Below are positions 28,712-37,648 of a stretch of DNA of 61,852 bases, one piece after another. The position numbers and the translations under genes were made by a program. The notes under the pieces were generated by a model that worked only from the letters and a program-made list of their open reading frames with translations, did no database searches and was not told the origin of the DNA. Each line of letters opens with the position of its first letter. Positions within the stretch are counted from its first letter, which is position 1. Source of the stretch: Siculibacillus lacustris (GTDB taxonomy: Bacteria; Pseudomonadota; Alphaproteobacteria; Rhizobiales; Ancalomicrobiaceae); contig NZ_SJFN01000028.1 of the NCBI RefSeq assembly GCF_004328075.1, positions 1 through 61,852 of the forward strand, read 5' to 3'.

Positions 28712-29548
28712 TCAATCCTGGAACAGGGCGTCGTGGATGCGCTGCCAGCTCTCGCGATCGGGGGCGAGCAGCAGGCCGCCACCGAGGTCGGTCGGCACAT
28801 AGGGTGTGCCGTCGAAATGCGCCGACCAGCCGCCGGCCTCGGTGTGGATGAGGTGGCCGGGCAGGTGATCCCAGGGCATCAGGCGATTGTAGAGCAGGAA
28901 GTGGCAGCCGCCCGACGAGAGCAGCCGATATTCATGGGCGGCGTTGCGATAGCCGTAGGAGCCCCACAGCCGCGGCAGGCGGCGGGCGACGTCTTCGCGG
29001 AGGCCCTCGGGCAGGTAGGGCCAGGACACCGGGCCGTGCATCACCCGCAGGTCGTCGGCGGCGGCGACCCGCAGGCGGCGCGCCGGGCCGCCGTCGCGCG
29101 GCACCAGCCAGGCGCCTTCGCCTTTGACCGCCAGCGCGAAATCGCGGCCGATCGGATCGTAGATGATGGCACCGACCGTCTCGCCGCCGGCGACCACCGC
29201 GGCCATCACCCCGAACAGCGGCATGCCGTTGGCGAAGTTGAAGGTGCCGTCGATCGGATCGACGATGATCGCCAGTTCGGCACCGGCGAGCCGGCCGAGG
29301 CGGGTCGGATCGGCGGCGGTGGTCTCCTCGCCGATGAACACGGCGGTCGGGAAGCGCTCGGCGACGCGCGCCTGGATGAAGCGCTCGGCGGCCTGATCGG
29401 CGATGGTGACGAAGTCCTGGGGACCGCTCTTGGTGGTCACCTCGTCGGTGCCGAGGCGCTTGAAGCGCGGCATGATCTCGACGTCGGCGGCGGCGGCGAG
29501 AATGGCGGCGAGATCGTCGAGATCGGCGCGGGTGAAGCTCTGGGTCAA
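28712..29548 (-). CDS. Inositol monophosphatase-family protein
   Basis: A 278-residue magnesium-dependent sugar phosphatase. The metal ligands are in GEETT, DPIDGTFNFANG (from about residue 84) and WDHLPGHLI. TTG 29548 is chosen as the start because AGGAAGG lies 7 to 8 bases upstream and homologues begin at TQSFTRADLDDLA. Substrate choice among inositol phosphate, histidinol phosphate or 3'-phosphoadenosine cannot be read from the motifs. A second family member is at 56983-57771. Confidence 0.88.
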   Translation of the reverse strand: MTQSFTRADLDDLAAILAAAADVEIMPRFKRLGTDEVTTKSGPQDFVTIADQAAERFIQARVAERFPTAVFIGEETTAADPTRLGRLAGAELAIIVDPIDGTFNFANGMPLFGVMAAVVAGGETVGAIIYDPIGRDFALAVKGEGAWLVPRDGGPARRLRVAAADDLRVMHGPVSWPYLPEGLREDVARRLPRLWGSYGYRNAAHEYRLLSSGGCHFLLYNRLMPWDHLPGHLIHTEAGGWSAHFDGTPYVPTDLGGGLLLAPDRESWQRIHDALFQD

Positions 29549-29650
29549 GGCGAGACCTTCCTGTCGGGACGGGGAAGGCTCCTTGATAGACCTTTCGTAT
29601 GACGACCGCGAGCCGGCGGCGGGCATTGCCGCCGTGCGGGAAGCGGGCCT

Positions 29651-30013
29651 TCAGCGCGGACCGGTCAGCTCCAGGCGGCGGATCACCTTCATCGTCTCGA
29701 GGTCGAGGACCAGGATCGCCGCGCCCTTGGGGGTCTCCAGGGTGACGGTCATGCGGTTGCCGTCGAGGCGGGTGGCGGCGACGCGCCCGCCCTCGGGCAT
29801 CGCCACTTCGGCGATGATCGGCACGTCGAAGGCCGGCGTGGGCTTCCCATCGACCCGCGTGACGCGATAGAAGATCGCGGCGAAGACCGCGACGAGGCCG
29901 AGCACCATCACGCCCGACGACCAGAACAGCAACCGTTTCAGCTTGGCCTGGAGCCGGAGCTGGGCGGCGTCGAGCGGCTTGTCGTCGTCTTCGAGAGAAT
30001 TGGCATTGGTCAT
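29651..30013 (-). CDS. Small single-pass membrane protein (DUF6476-like)
   Basis: A 120-residue protein: a cytoplasmic acidic N-terminus, one helix LLFWSSGVMVLGLVAVFAAI at about residues 28-48, then a beta-rich periplasmic domain (PEGGRVAATRLDGNRMTVTL). Proteins of this layout are found next to rluD in Hyphomicrobiales. It is divergent from rluD, with starts about 20 bp apart, so the promoters overlap. The function is unknown. Confidence 0.72.
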   Translation of the reverse strand: MTNANSLEDDDKPLDAAQLRLQAKLKRLLFWSSGVMVLGLVAVFAAIFYRVTRVDGKPTPAFDVPIIAEVAMPEGGRVAATRLDGNRMTVTLETPKGAAILVLDLETMKVIRRLELTGPR

Positions 30014-30034
30014 GTGAGATCGGGGTCTCGTGGA

Positions 30035-31225
30035 ATGAAGGTGCCGGTGGCGCGCGGCAAGGGCAGGGCGAAGACGACGGTCGAGGCGCTCCGGCCGGCG
30101 GAGCCGATGGCGTCGATCCCGACGATCGATCCCGACGACCTCGAGATCGAGGCCGGCGCGAGCGCTGCGGGGCCGATCGAGATCGAGATCGAAGCGGGAT
30201 CGCCCCCGGAACGGCTCGACGCGGCTCTCGCCCGGCGGATCGCCACCCTGTCCCGCTCGCGCCTCAAGGCGCTGATCGGCGAGGGCCGGGTGACGCTCGA
30301 CGGCGTGACCCTAGAGGACGCCTCGCGGAAGATCAACGCGGGCGCCCGGCTGATCGTCGACGTGCCGGCGCCGAGCCCGGCGCTGCCCGAACCCGAGGAC
30401 ATTCCGCTGACCGTGCTCCACGAGGACGACGACGTGATCGTCGTCGACAAGCCGGCCGGCCTGGTGGTCCATCCGGGGGCGGGCAACTGGAGCGGCACGC
30501 TGGTCAATGCCCTCCTCCACCATTGCCGCGGCACTCTGTCGGGGATCGGCGGGGTCGAGCGGCCGGGCATCGTCCATCGCCTCGACAAGGACACGTCGGG
30601 CGTGATGGTGGTGGCCAAGTCCGATCGCGCCCACCGCTCGCTCGCCGCGCAATTCGCCGACCACGGCCGCACGGGGCCGCTGGAGCGGGCCTATCTGGCG
30701 CTGGTGTGGGGCGTGCCGAAGGCGCTCGCCGGGACGATCGAGACCGAGATCGGCCGCGATCCGCGCAATCGTCAGGCGATGGCGGTGGTCGCCGGCGGTC
30801 GCGTGGCGATCACCCATTACCAAGTGCTGGAGACCTTCCCGCCGACCCCGCGACCCGGGCCGCGGGGCAAGACCCGCCCCGCGCCCGAGCCGATCGCCAG
30901 CCTGATCGAATGCCGGCTCGAGACCGGGCGGACCCATCAGATCCGCGTCCATCTCGCCCACATCGGCCATCCGCTGCTCGGCGACACGGTCTATGGCGCC
31001 GGTTTCCGCACCAAGATCGACAAGCTCGCCAAGCTGGCGCCCGAGGCCGCGGAAGCGCTCACCGCCCTCGACCGGCAGGCGCTGCACGCCCGTCTGCTCG
31101 CCTTCGAGCACCCGGCAACCGGCCGCGCGATGCGCTTCGAGAGCGACTTGCCGGCCGATCTCACGCGTCTGACCGCGGCGCTCGCGACCCTCGACGACGG
31201 TGCCGCGCCGCTCGCGGGGTCGTGA
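30035..31225 (+). CDS. RluA/RluD-family pseudouridine synthase
   Basis: A 396-residue enzyme: an S4 RNA-binding domain (RLDAALARRIATLSRSRLKA) then the catalytic domain with PGIVHRLDKDTSG, whose Asp is the catalytic nucleophile, and the late RLETGRTHQIRVHLAHIGHP. It modifies 23S rRNA (RluD sites) most likely. The start is ATG 30035; the first 55 residues before the S4 domain are variable, and ATG 30107 is an alternative. It lies directly upstream of rpoH, a conserved arrangement. Confidence 0.9.
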   Translation: MKVPVARGKGRAKTTVEALRPAEPMASIPTIDPDDLEIEAGASAAGPIEIEIEAGSPPERLDAALARRIATLSRSRLKALIGEGRVTLDGVTLEDASRKINAGARLIVDVPAPSPALPEPEDIPLTVLHEDDDVIVVDKPAGLVVHPGAGNWSGTLVNALLHHCRGTLSGIGGVERPGIVHRLDKDTSGVMVVAKSDRAHRSLAAQFADHGRTGPLERAYLALVWGVPKALAGTIETEIGRDPRNRQAMAVVAGGRVAITHYQVLETFPPTPRPGPRGKTRPAPEPIASLIECRLETGRTHQIRVHLAHIGHPLLGDTVYGAGFRTKIDKLAKLAPEAAEALTALDRQALHARLLAFEHPATGRAMRFESDLPADLTRLTAALATLDDGAAPLAGS

Positions 31226-31376
31226 AGCCGCGGCTGTCGCGTTTTTGCCACGAGTTGCGGTATGATCGATGCAGGCGTGCCGCTTCGTCGGGCGCCGATC
31301 ACACGAGGCGTTCGCCCGGACGGGGGACGTCTCGGGATCGAGACCCTTGATCCCGAACCATCGAAAGGGCGCATCC

Positions 31377-32270
31377 ATGGCCCGTGCCGCTTCTCTTCCC
31401 GCGCTCGCCGCCCTCGACGGGGGCCTGTCGCGCTATCTCGACGAAATTCGCCGGTTCCCGATGTTGGAGCCGCAAGAGGAATACATGCTGGCCAAGCGCT
31501 GGCGCGAGCACGAGGACACCGGCGCCGCCGAGCGGCTGGTCACCTCGCATCTGCGCCTCGTCGCCAAGATCGCCATGGGTTATCGCGGCTACGGCCTGCC
31601 GATCTCCGAGGTGATCTCGGAAGGCAACGTCGGCCTGATGCAGGCGGTCAAGCGCTTCGAGCCCGAAAAGGGCTTCCGGCTCGCCACCTACGCCATGTGG
31701 TGGATCAAGGCGGCGATCCAGGAGTACATCCTGCGCTCGTGGTCGCTGGTCAAGATGGGCACCACCGCCAACCAGAAGCGCCTGTTCTTCAACCTGCGCC
31801 GGGTCAAGAGCCAGATCCAGGCGCTGGACGAGGGCGATCTCCATCCCGATCAGGTCCAGTACATCGCCACCAAGCTCGGCGTGACCAACGAGGACGTGGT
31901 GTCGATGAACCGCCGCCTCGGCGGCGACGCCTCGCTCAATTCGCCGGTGCGCTCCGACGAGGAGGGTGCCGAGTGGCAGGACTGGCTGGTCGACCATTCG
32001 GAAGACCAGGAGACCACGCTCGGCGAGAGCCAGGAGCTCGACGGCCGGCGCAAGCTGCTGGCCTCGGCGCTGGGCGTGCTCAACGATCGCGAGCGCCGGA
32101 TCTTCGAGGCCCGGCGGCTGGCCGAAGACCCGATCACCCTCGAGGACCTGTCGACCGAATTCGGCATCTCGCGCGAACGTGTCCGCCAGATCGAGGTCCG
32201 CGCCTTCGAGAAGGTCCAGGAAGCGGTCAAGAAGGGCGCGCTGGCGGCGCTGGTGCCGGTCCCGGCGTGA
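31377..32270 (+). CDS. rpoH: RNA polymerase heat-shock sigma factor sigma-32
   Basis: A 297-residue sigma factor. LSRYLDEIRRFPMLEPQEEY is region 1.2, the region 2 core includes EGNVGLMQAVKRFEPEKGF and YAMWWIKAAIQEYILRSWSL, and the RpoH box region is QKRLFFNLRR. Region 4 is LEDLSTEFGISRERVRQIEV. ATG 31377 gives the normal length; an upstream in-frame ATG is not conserved. TATGAT at 31260 is a plausible -10 element. It directs heat-shock genes. Confidence 0.97.
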   Translation: MARAASLPALAALDGGLSRYLDEIRRFPMLEPQEEYMLAKRWREHEDTGAAERLVTSHLRLVAKIAMGYRGYGLPISEVISEGNVGLMQAVKRFEPEKGFRLATYAMWWIKAAIQEYILRSWSLVKMGTTANQKRLFFNLRRVKSQIQALDEGDLHPDQVQYIATKLGVTNEDVVSMNRRLGGDASLNSPVRSDEEGAEWQDWLVDHSEDQETTLGESQELDGRRKLLASALGVLNDRERRIFEARRLAEDPITLEDLSTEFGISRERVRQIEVRAFEKVQEAVKKGALAALVPVPA

Positions 32271-32338
32271 GGGCGGCGTGAGGTCGGAGCGGACGCCCCT
32301 GGGTTGCCGGGGCGCGCCGACTCGTGCGACCTTGCGTC

Positions 32339-34816
32339 ATGGCGCAGATCTTCGTTTCGTATGCCCATGCGGACCATGCCCTGCTCGAGAAGTTTCTCGA
32401 GGCGCTGCGGCCGGTCGCCGACCGTCTGGACCTCGTTCTGTGGTGGGACGAGGAACTCCAGGCCGGGCAGAAATGGGACGCCCGTATCCGTGCGGCACTC
32501 GACGCCTCGGACGTCTTCGTCTGCTTCGTCACCAATGCCTTCCTGAAGCCCAGCGGCTATATCCTGAAGACCGAACTGCCGATGATCCGCGCCGCGGAGA
32601 AGAGCCGCGGCGCGCTCGTGCTGCCGGTGATCGCCGAGCCGAGCCATTGGGATCTGGAATTCGCCGATACCCAGGCCGTTCCCAAGACCAAGGCACGGAA
32701 GCCGGGCCTGCGCCCGATCTCGAAATGGAATCAAAAGCAGGAGGGCTTCCACGAGGCGAGCCTGCAGTTGAAGCGGCCGATCGTCGACTTCCTCAATGCC
32801 ATGCCGCCGCGGCCGGACCCGGGCCCGGGGCCGGCGATGGCGCCGACGCCGGCCGGATTCGCGATTATCGGTCGGCCTCCGAGCGAGGTGGAACGGGCCG
32901 ACCCGTCGTTGAAGGGCCATCACGACGACATCCTCGACGCGCTCGCCGAGATCGAGCCCCATCTCGACCGGCTCGGCAATGTCGACCCGAAATTGGTCAA
33001 GGCGGTGCGAACTTATGCGGAAGCGGCGCGCAAGCCGTTCGCGGAGGTGCCGCTCGACCGGTTGTGGTCGCTCGGCGGGCGCCTGTGTGAACGCATCGAG
33101 ACGCTGTCGAACCCCGAACTCGCCGAGATCTTCGAGGCCCGGACGCTGCGTGATCTGACCGGTGAATTGCACCGGCTGCGCGACGTCCACGCCGTCCTGA
33201 TGATGAGCACCGAGCAAGGGCGTGAGCTCACCGGCAAGGTTGCCGCCTACCGGTCGAGTTCGACGCCGCTCGCCACCACCGAGCGGTCGGCCCATGCGGT
33301 CTTGGCGGCGATGACCGGACAGAAGGGCCTGCTCGAGCCGGTGACCCGAAAATTCGTCGGGGCGGTGGCCGAGCCGCTCGGCGAGGGCACCGAGCGCGTC
33401 GACGAGATCGAAGCGGGGCTCCGGACGGCGCTCCATGCCGTCACCGCCTTCTTCGGCGCGCTGGAGCCGCTGGTCCGCGCCGGCCCGTCGCGGCGCACCG
33501 ACGAGGCCCGGATCCGCGACGACTTCGCCAGCGATCCCAATCTCGCGACGTTCATCGCCGCCTTCGCCTATATCGAGCGCCATGAGGCGACGATCGCCGC
33601 CTTCGCCGCCGAGAACCCGGATCTGCGCCGCTACGTCGAACGGACCCTCGGCGGGCTGGCCGGAAAGCGGGTGGCGATGACCGTTGACCTGGATGAGCCA
33701 CCCGCGGATTTCGATGAGGACGTTGTCCGCGACATGATCCTGAGCGGGCAGGATGTCCCGAAGGATTGGGTTCCGTATGTTCGAAATCTGGAATTCGCTG
33801 GGGTGACGCTGTTTGATAATCTCACCTCCCTTACTCCATACCGCAATCTTGAGACTCTCGACATTTCTGGCACAGGTGTCACTGACCTCGCTCCCCTTGG
33901 CAAACTCCGAAAGCTCGCTCTCCTCCAAGTCACTCGCCCCTCCGTTGCCGACCTCAAACCCCTCGCGAAGCTCCAAACTCTCACGGACGTCAACCTCTTG
34001 GGTGCCACTGTCGCCGACCTCGCAGTTCTCGCTGAGCTCAAGAATCTCAAAGCCCTCTACATCTCGGAGACAGGCATCGTCGACTTTGCGCTCCTCGCCC
34101 GGCTCTCCGGACTTGAGACCCTCTTTCTTTCGTCCACATCCATCGCCGATCTAGCGCCTCTCGCCGATTTGCAGAATCTTGAGTTACTGTACGTCTCCAA
34201 TACCCCTGTCAGCGACCTTACCCCGCTCGCGCAACTTCAAAATCTCAGGGGGATCTACGTTTCGAATACCCTCGTCTCCGACCTGACGCCCCTCTCGGGG
34301 CTCCAAAATCTCAAGGCCGTTTACGTCTCGAAGACCTCCGTCTCCGACCTGACACCCCTCTCGGGGCTCCAAAATCTTGAGCGCCTCAGCGTGGAGTATA
34401 CTGCCGTCGCAGAACTTTCCCCTCTCACCGGTCTCCAGAATCTCCACAGCCTCCACGTCTCGAACACCTCGGTCGCCGACCTCGCACCCCTTGCCGGGCT
34501 TCTGCAGATTACGACGCTCGACATCTCCGGGACTCAGGTGAACGACCTCCGCGTGTTCGGCTTGCTCGACAAACTCGAGAATGTGGAGGCAACCGATCTC
34601 ACTGATCTTATCGAAATCCCTACCGTATGGCCCGCCTCTCTCCGGCAGTTGAACCTTCGTGGAAGCCATTGGCCGGCAGACCGGCCGCTGCCCGAAGTTC
34701 CCTGGCGTGTCGCCCCCGACGGGACGATCCGGCGCGGAGGAGGCGACGATCCATTTCCGTTCCGATTCTGGGTCGAGGCTCTCGAACCTCGCGCTCCCTC
34801 TCCCCCCGAAGGTTGA
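32339..34816 (+). CDS. TIR - helical - leucine-rich-repeat protein (candidate immune sensor/effector)
   Basis: An 825-residue protein with three parts. Residues 1-105 are a TIR domain: MAQIFVSYAHADHALLEKFL, LWWDEELQAGQKWDARIRAA, ALDASDVFVCFVTNAFLKPS, then YILKTELPMI with Glu79 at the position of the NADase catalytic glutamate. Residues 150-480 are mostly helical with no recognised domain. Residues 481-766 carry 22-residue repeats of the type NLxxLYVSNTxVSDLTPLxxLQ, eleven in exact register from residue 503 to 744. There is no signal peptide or membrane helix, so it is cytoplasmic. TIR domains in bacteria commonly degrade NAD+ in anti-phage defence, and LRRs commonly bind ligands; joining the two suggests a self-contained sensor and effector. 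That role is inference. It lies alone between rpoH and prfC, 69 bp after rpoH. Confidence 0.85.
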   Translation: MAQIFVSYAHADHALLEKFLEALRPVADRLDLVLWWDEELQAGQKWDARIRAALDASDVFVCFVTNAFLKPSGYILKTELPMIRAAEKSRGALVLPVIAEPSHWDLEFADTQAVPKTKARKPGLRPISKWNQKQEGFHEASLQLKRPIVDFLNAMPPRPDPGPGPAMAPTPAGFAIIGRPPSEVERADPSLKGHHDDILDALAEIEPHLDRLGNVDPKLVKAVRTYAEAARKPFAEVPLDRLWSLGGRLCERIETLSNPELAEIFEARTLRDLTGELHRLRDVHAVLMMSTEQGRELTGKVAAYRSSSTPLATTERSAHAVLAAMTGQKGLLEPVTRKFVGAVAEPLGEGTERVDEIEAGLRTALHAVTAFFGALEPLVRAGPSRRTDEARIRDDFASDPNLATFIAAFAYIERHEATIAAFAAENPDLRRYVERTLGGLAGKRVAMTVDLDEPPADFDEDVVRDMILSGQDVPKDWVPYVRNLEFAGVTLFDNLTSLTPYRNLETLDISGTGVTDLAPLGKLRKLALLQVTRPSVADLKPLAKLQTLTDVNLLGATVADLAVLAELKNLKALYISETGIVDFALLARLSGLETLFLSSTSIADLAPLADLQNLELLYVSNTPVSDLTPLAQLQNLRGIYVSNTLVSDLTPLSGLQNLKAVYVSKTSVSDLTPLSGLQNLERLSVEYTAVAELSPLTGLQNLHSLHVSNTSVADLAPLAGLLQITTLDISGTQVNDLRVFGLLDKLENVEATDLTDLIEIPTVWPASLRQLNLRGSHWPADRPLPEVPWRVAPDGTIRRGGGDDPFPFRFWVEALEPRAPSPPEG
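33845..34570 (+). repeat. Eleven 66-bp in-frame repeats encoding 22-residue LRRs
   Basis: Repeat units start every 66 bp from 33845 with AATCT-like codons for Asn-Leu. The pair at 34274-34312 and 34340-34378 differs at only 2 of 39 bases, showing recent unit duplication. GC in this part is lower than in the TIR half of the same gene. Flanking partial units extend the array on both sides. Confidence 0.85.
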
Positions 34817-34891
34817 CACGCGGCGTCTCGCCCCGCATCTAGCGGGCGGCGCCGAACCGGCGCCGAATGCCGTTTTCCGAGACCCCGCCCC

Positions 34892-36496
<1,605 letters not shown>

Positions 36497-36546
36497 GGTC
36501 GGACGGGCGATGCAACCGCGGATTGCCGACTCTCTCCTGCAATATC

Positions 36547-36575
36547 AGGTTGTCGCTATTCACTACCGACAACCT
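36547..36575. promoter_or_regulatory. 9-bp inverted repeat, candidate operator
   Basis: AGGTTGTCG (36547-36555) and CGACAACCT (36567-36575) form a perfect inverted repeat with an 11-bp spacer. The site lies 46 bp before the start of the small membrane protein and 51 bp after prfC, in an AT-rich patch. It looks like a dimeric regulator site. Confidence 0.5.
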
Positions 36576-36620
36576 TGATGATATGCCTTCGGGTGAGCAA
36601 TCCATCCGAAGAGAGATCCG

Positions 36621-36926
36621 ATGTTCTTTCATCCGCTCCATCCCTCCCGATTGCAGAGCGCTCTCAGCGCCGACAAGTCCGCCCGCCGCTCCGATTCGCA
36701 ATCGCCGATGGAGCGGTGGCGGTACGCTCTTCGTGGCCTTTCCGGCGTCGTGATGCTGAGTGTCGTCGCGGGACTTCTCGCCATCGTGGTCGCCCTGTCG
36801 TTCGGGCTCTCGACGATCTGGTCGGTGGTCGCAGTGGTTGCGGCGATCTTCGTCGCTCAGGCCGGATGGTTTGCGCTGATCGTCTTCGAGAACCTGCGCC
36901 AACAGAGCCTCGGCGGCGAGGATTGA
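36621..36926 (+). CDS. Small two-helix membrane protein
   Basis: A 101-residue protein, MFFHPLHPSRLQSALSADKS, with a basic N-terminus and two helices, VVMLSVVAGLLAIVVALSFG and IWSVVAVVAAIFVAQAGWFA. The short-loop helical pair followed by a small polar tail resembles ExoX/SyrA-type exopolysaccharide repressors of rhizobia, but the similarity is only in layout and I give it low weight. It is preceded by a perfect inverted repeat. Confidence 0.55.
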   Translation: MFFHPLHPSRLQSALSADKSARRSDSQSPMERWRYALRGLSGVVMLSVVAGLLAIVVALSFGLSTIWSVVAVVAAIFVAQAGWFALIVFENLRQQSLGGED

Positions 36927-36998
36927 CCGCGCCGGCGCCCGGCCGGACCCCGCGAGGGGAAGGCCACTGCGATTCGATCGCCCATGCACCTACGAAGA

Positions 36999-37023
36999 GA
37001 CCCCGGTCGATGACCGGGGTCTT
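36999..37023. terminator. Hairpin between convergent genes upstream of rpmE's end
   Basis: A perfect 11-bp stem AGACCCCGGTC/GACCGGGGTCT with a GAT loop lies between the small membrane protein and rpmE. It is a likely shared terminator. Confidence 0.7.
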
Positions 37024-37055
37024 GAATTCTGCGCGGGTCGTTTCCGAGGATCGGC

Positions 37056-37277
37056 TCAGAGGCCGAAGCCCTTGAACTTGTCCTTGAAGCGCGAGATGCG
37101 GCCGCCGCGGTCGAGCAGCTGCTGCGAACCGCCGGTCCAGGCCGGATGAACCTTGGGATCGATGTCGAGGTTCAGCGTGTCGCCTTCCTTGCCGAGGGTC
37201 GAACGCGTGAAATACTCGGTGCCGTCGGTCATCACCACCTTGATGGTGTGATAGTCGGGGTGGATGCCCTGCTTCAT
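37056..37277 (-). CDS. rpmE: 50S ribosomal protein bL31
   Basis: A 73-residue protein: [20 protein letters not shown], then [20 protein letters not shown] and a basic C-terminus. It lacks the CxxC zinc-binding cysteines, so it is a zinc-independent form, common in this class. It is divergent from the ABC transporter gene; the 371-bp gap (37278-37648) holds no supported gene. Confidence 0.96.
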   Translation of the reverse strand: MKQGIHPDYHTIKVVMTDGTEYFTRSTLGKEGDTLNLDIDPKVHPAWTGGSQQLLDRGGRISRFKDKFKGFGL

Positions 37278-37648
37278 CGTGACGTCCTCGCTCTGGTGAC
37301 CTTCCCGGCAGCTCGAGGCGCGTCGAGGGCGATCACGATCGTTTGACACAGAAGTTTCGACGAAAACGAGGGGTCGCACGCCGGCAGGCGCGGGCGACCC
37401 CCTCTCGTCGTTTCGGCGCGGTCTATAGCCCATCTCGCCGCATCCGACAAGCACCGCGGCGCCCGCCGGTGCGACTTCGCCCGGGGAAATCGCCGGGTGC
37501 GCCGCCGCGGTCGCCTGCGACCGTTCGAACGGCGGACTTGATCCCGGCGGCAGATCGCGTCAAGGAACAGGCGACTGCCCGCAGGCGACGGCGCGATCGA
37601 AGCTTCGAGCCCCTCCGGCCCCCGCGAACCGACGAGGACGATCCCATC

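Noticed and set aside
31260-31376. A complete sigma-70 promoter for rpoH
   Set aside because: TATGAT is present but no acceptable -35 at 16-18 bp was found.
31850-33976. A 708-residue minus-strand frame over rpoH and the TIR half
   Set aside because: It is antisense to two well-supported genes, with no recognisable motif.
33845-34570. CRISPR-like repeat array
   Set aside because: The 66-bp periodicity is in frame, without constant repeats plus unique spacers, and encodes LRR units.
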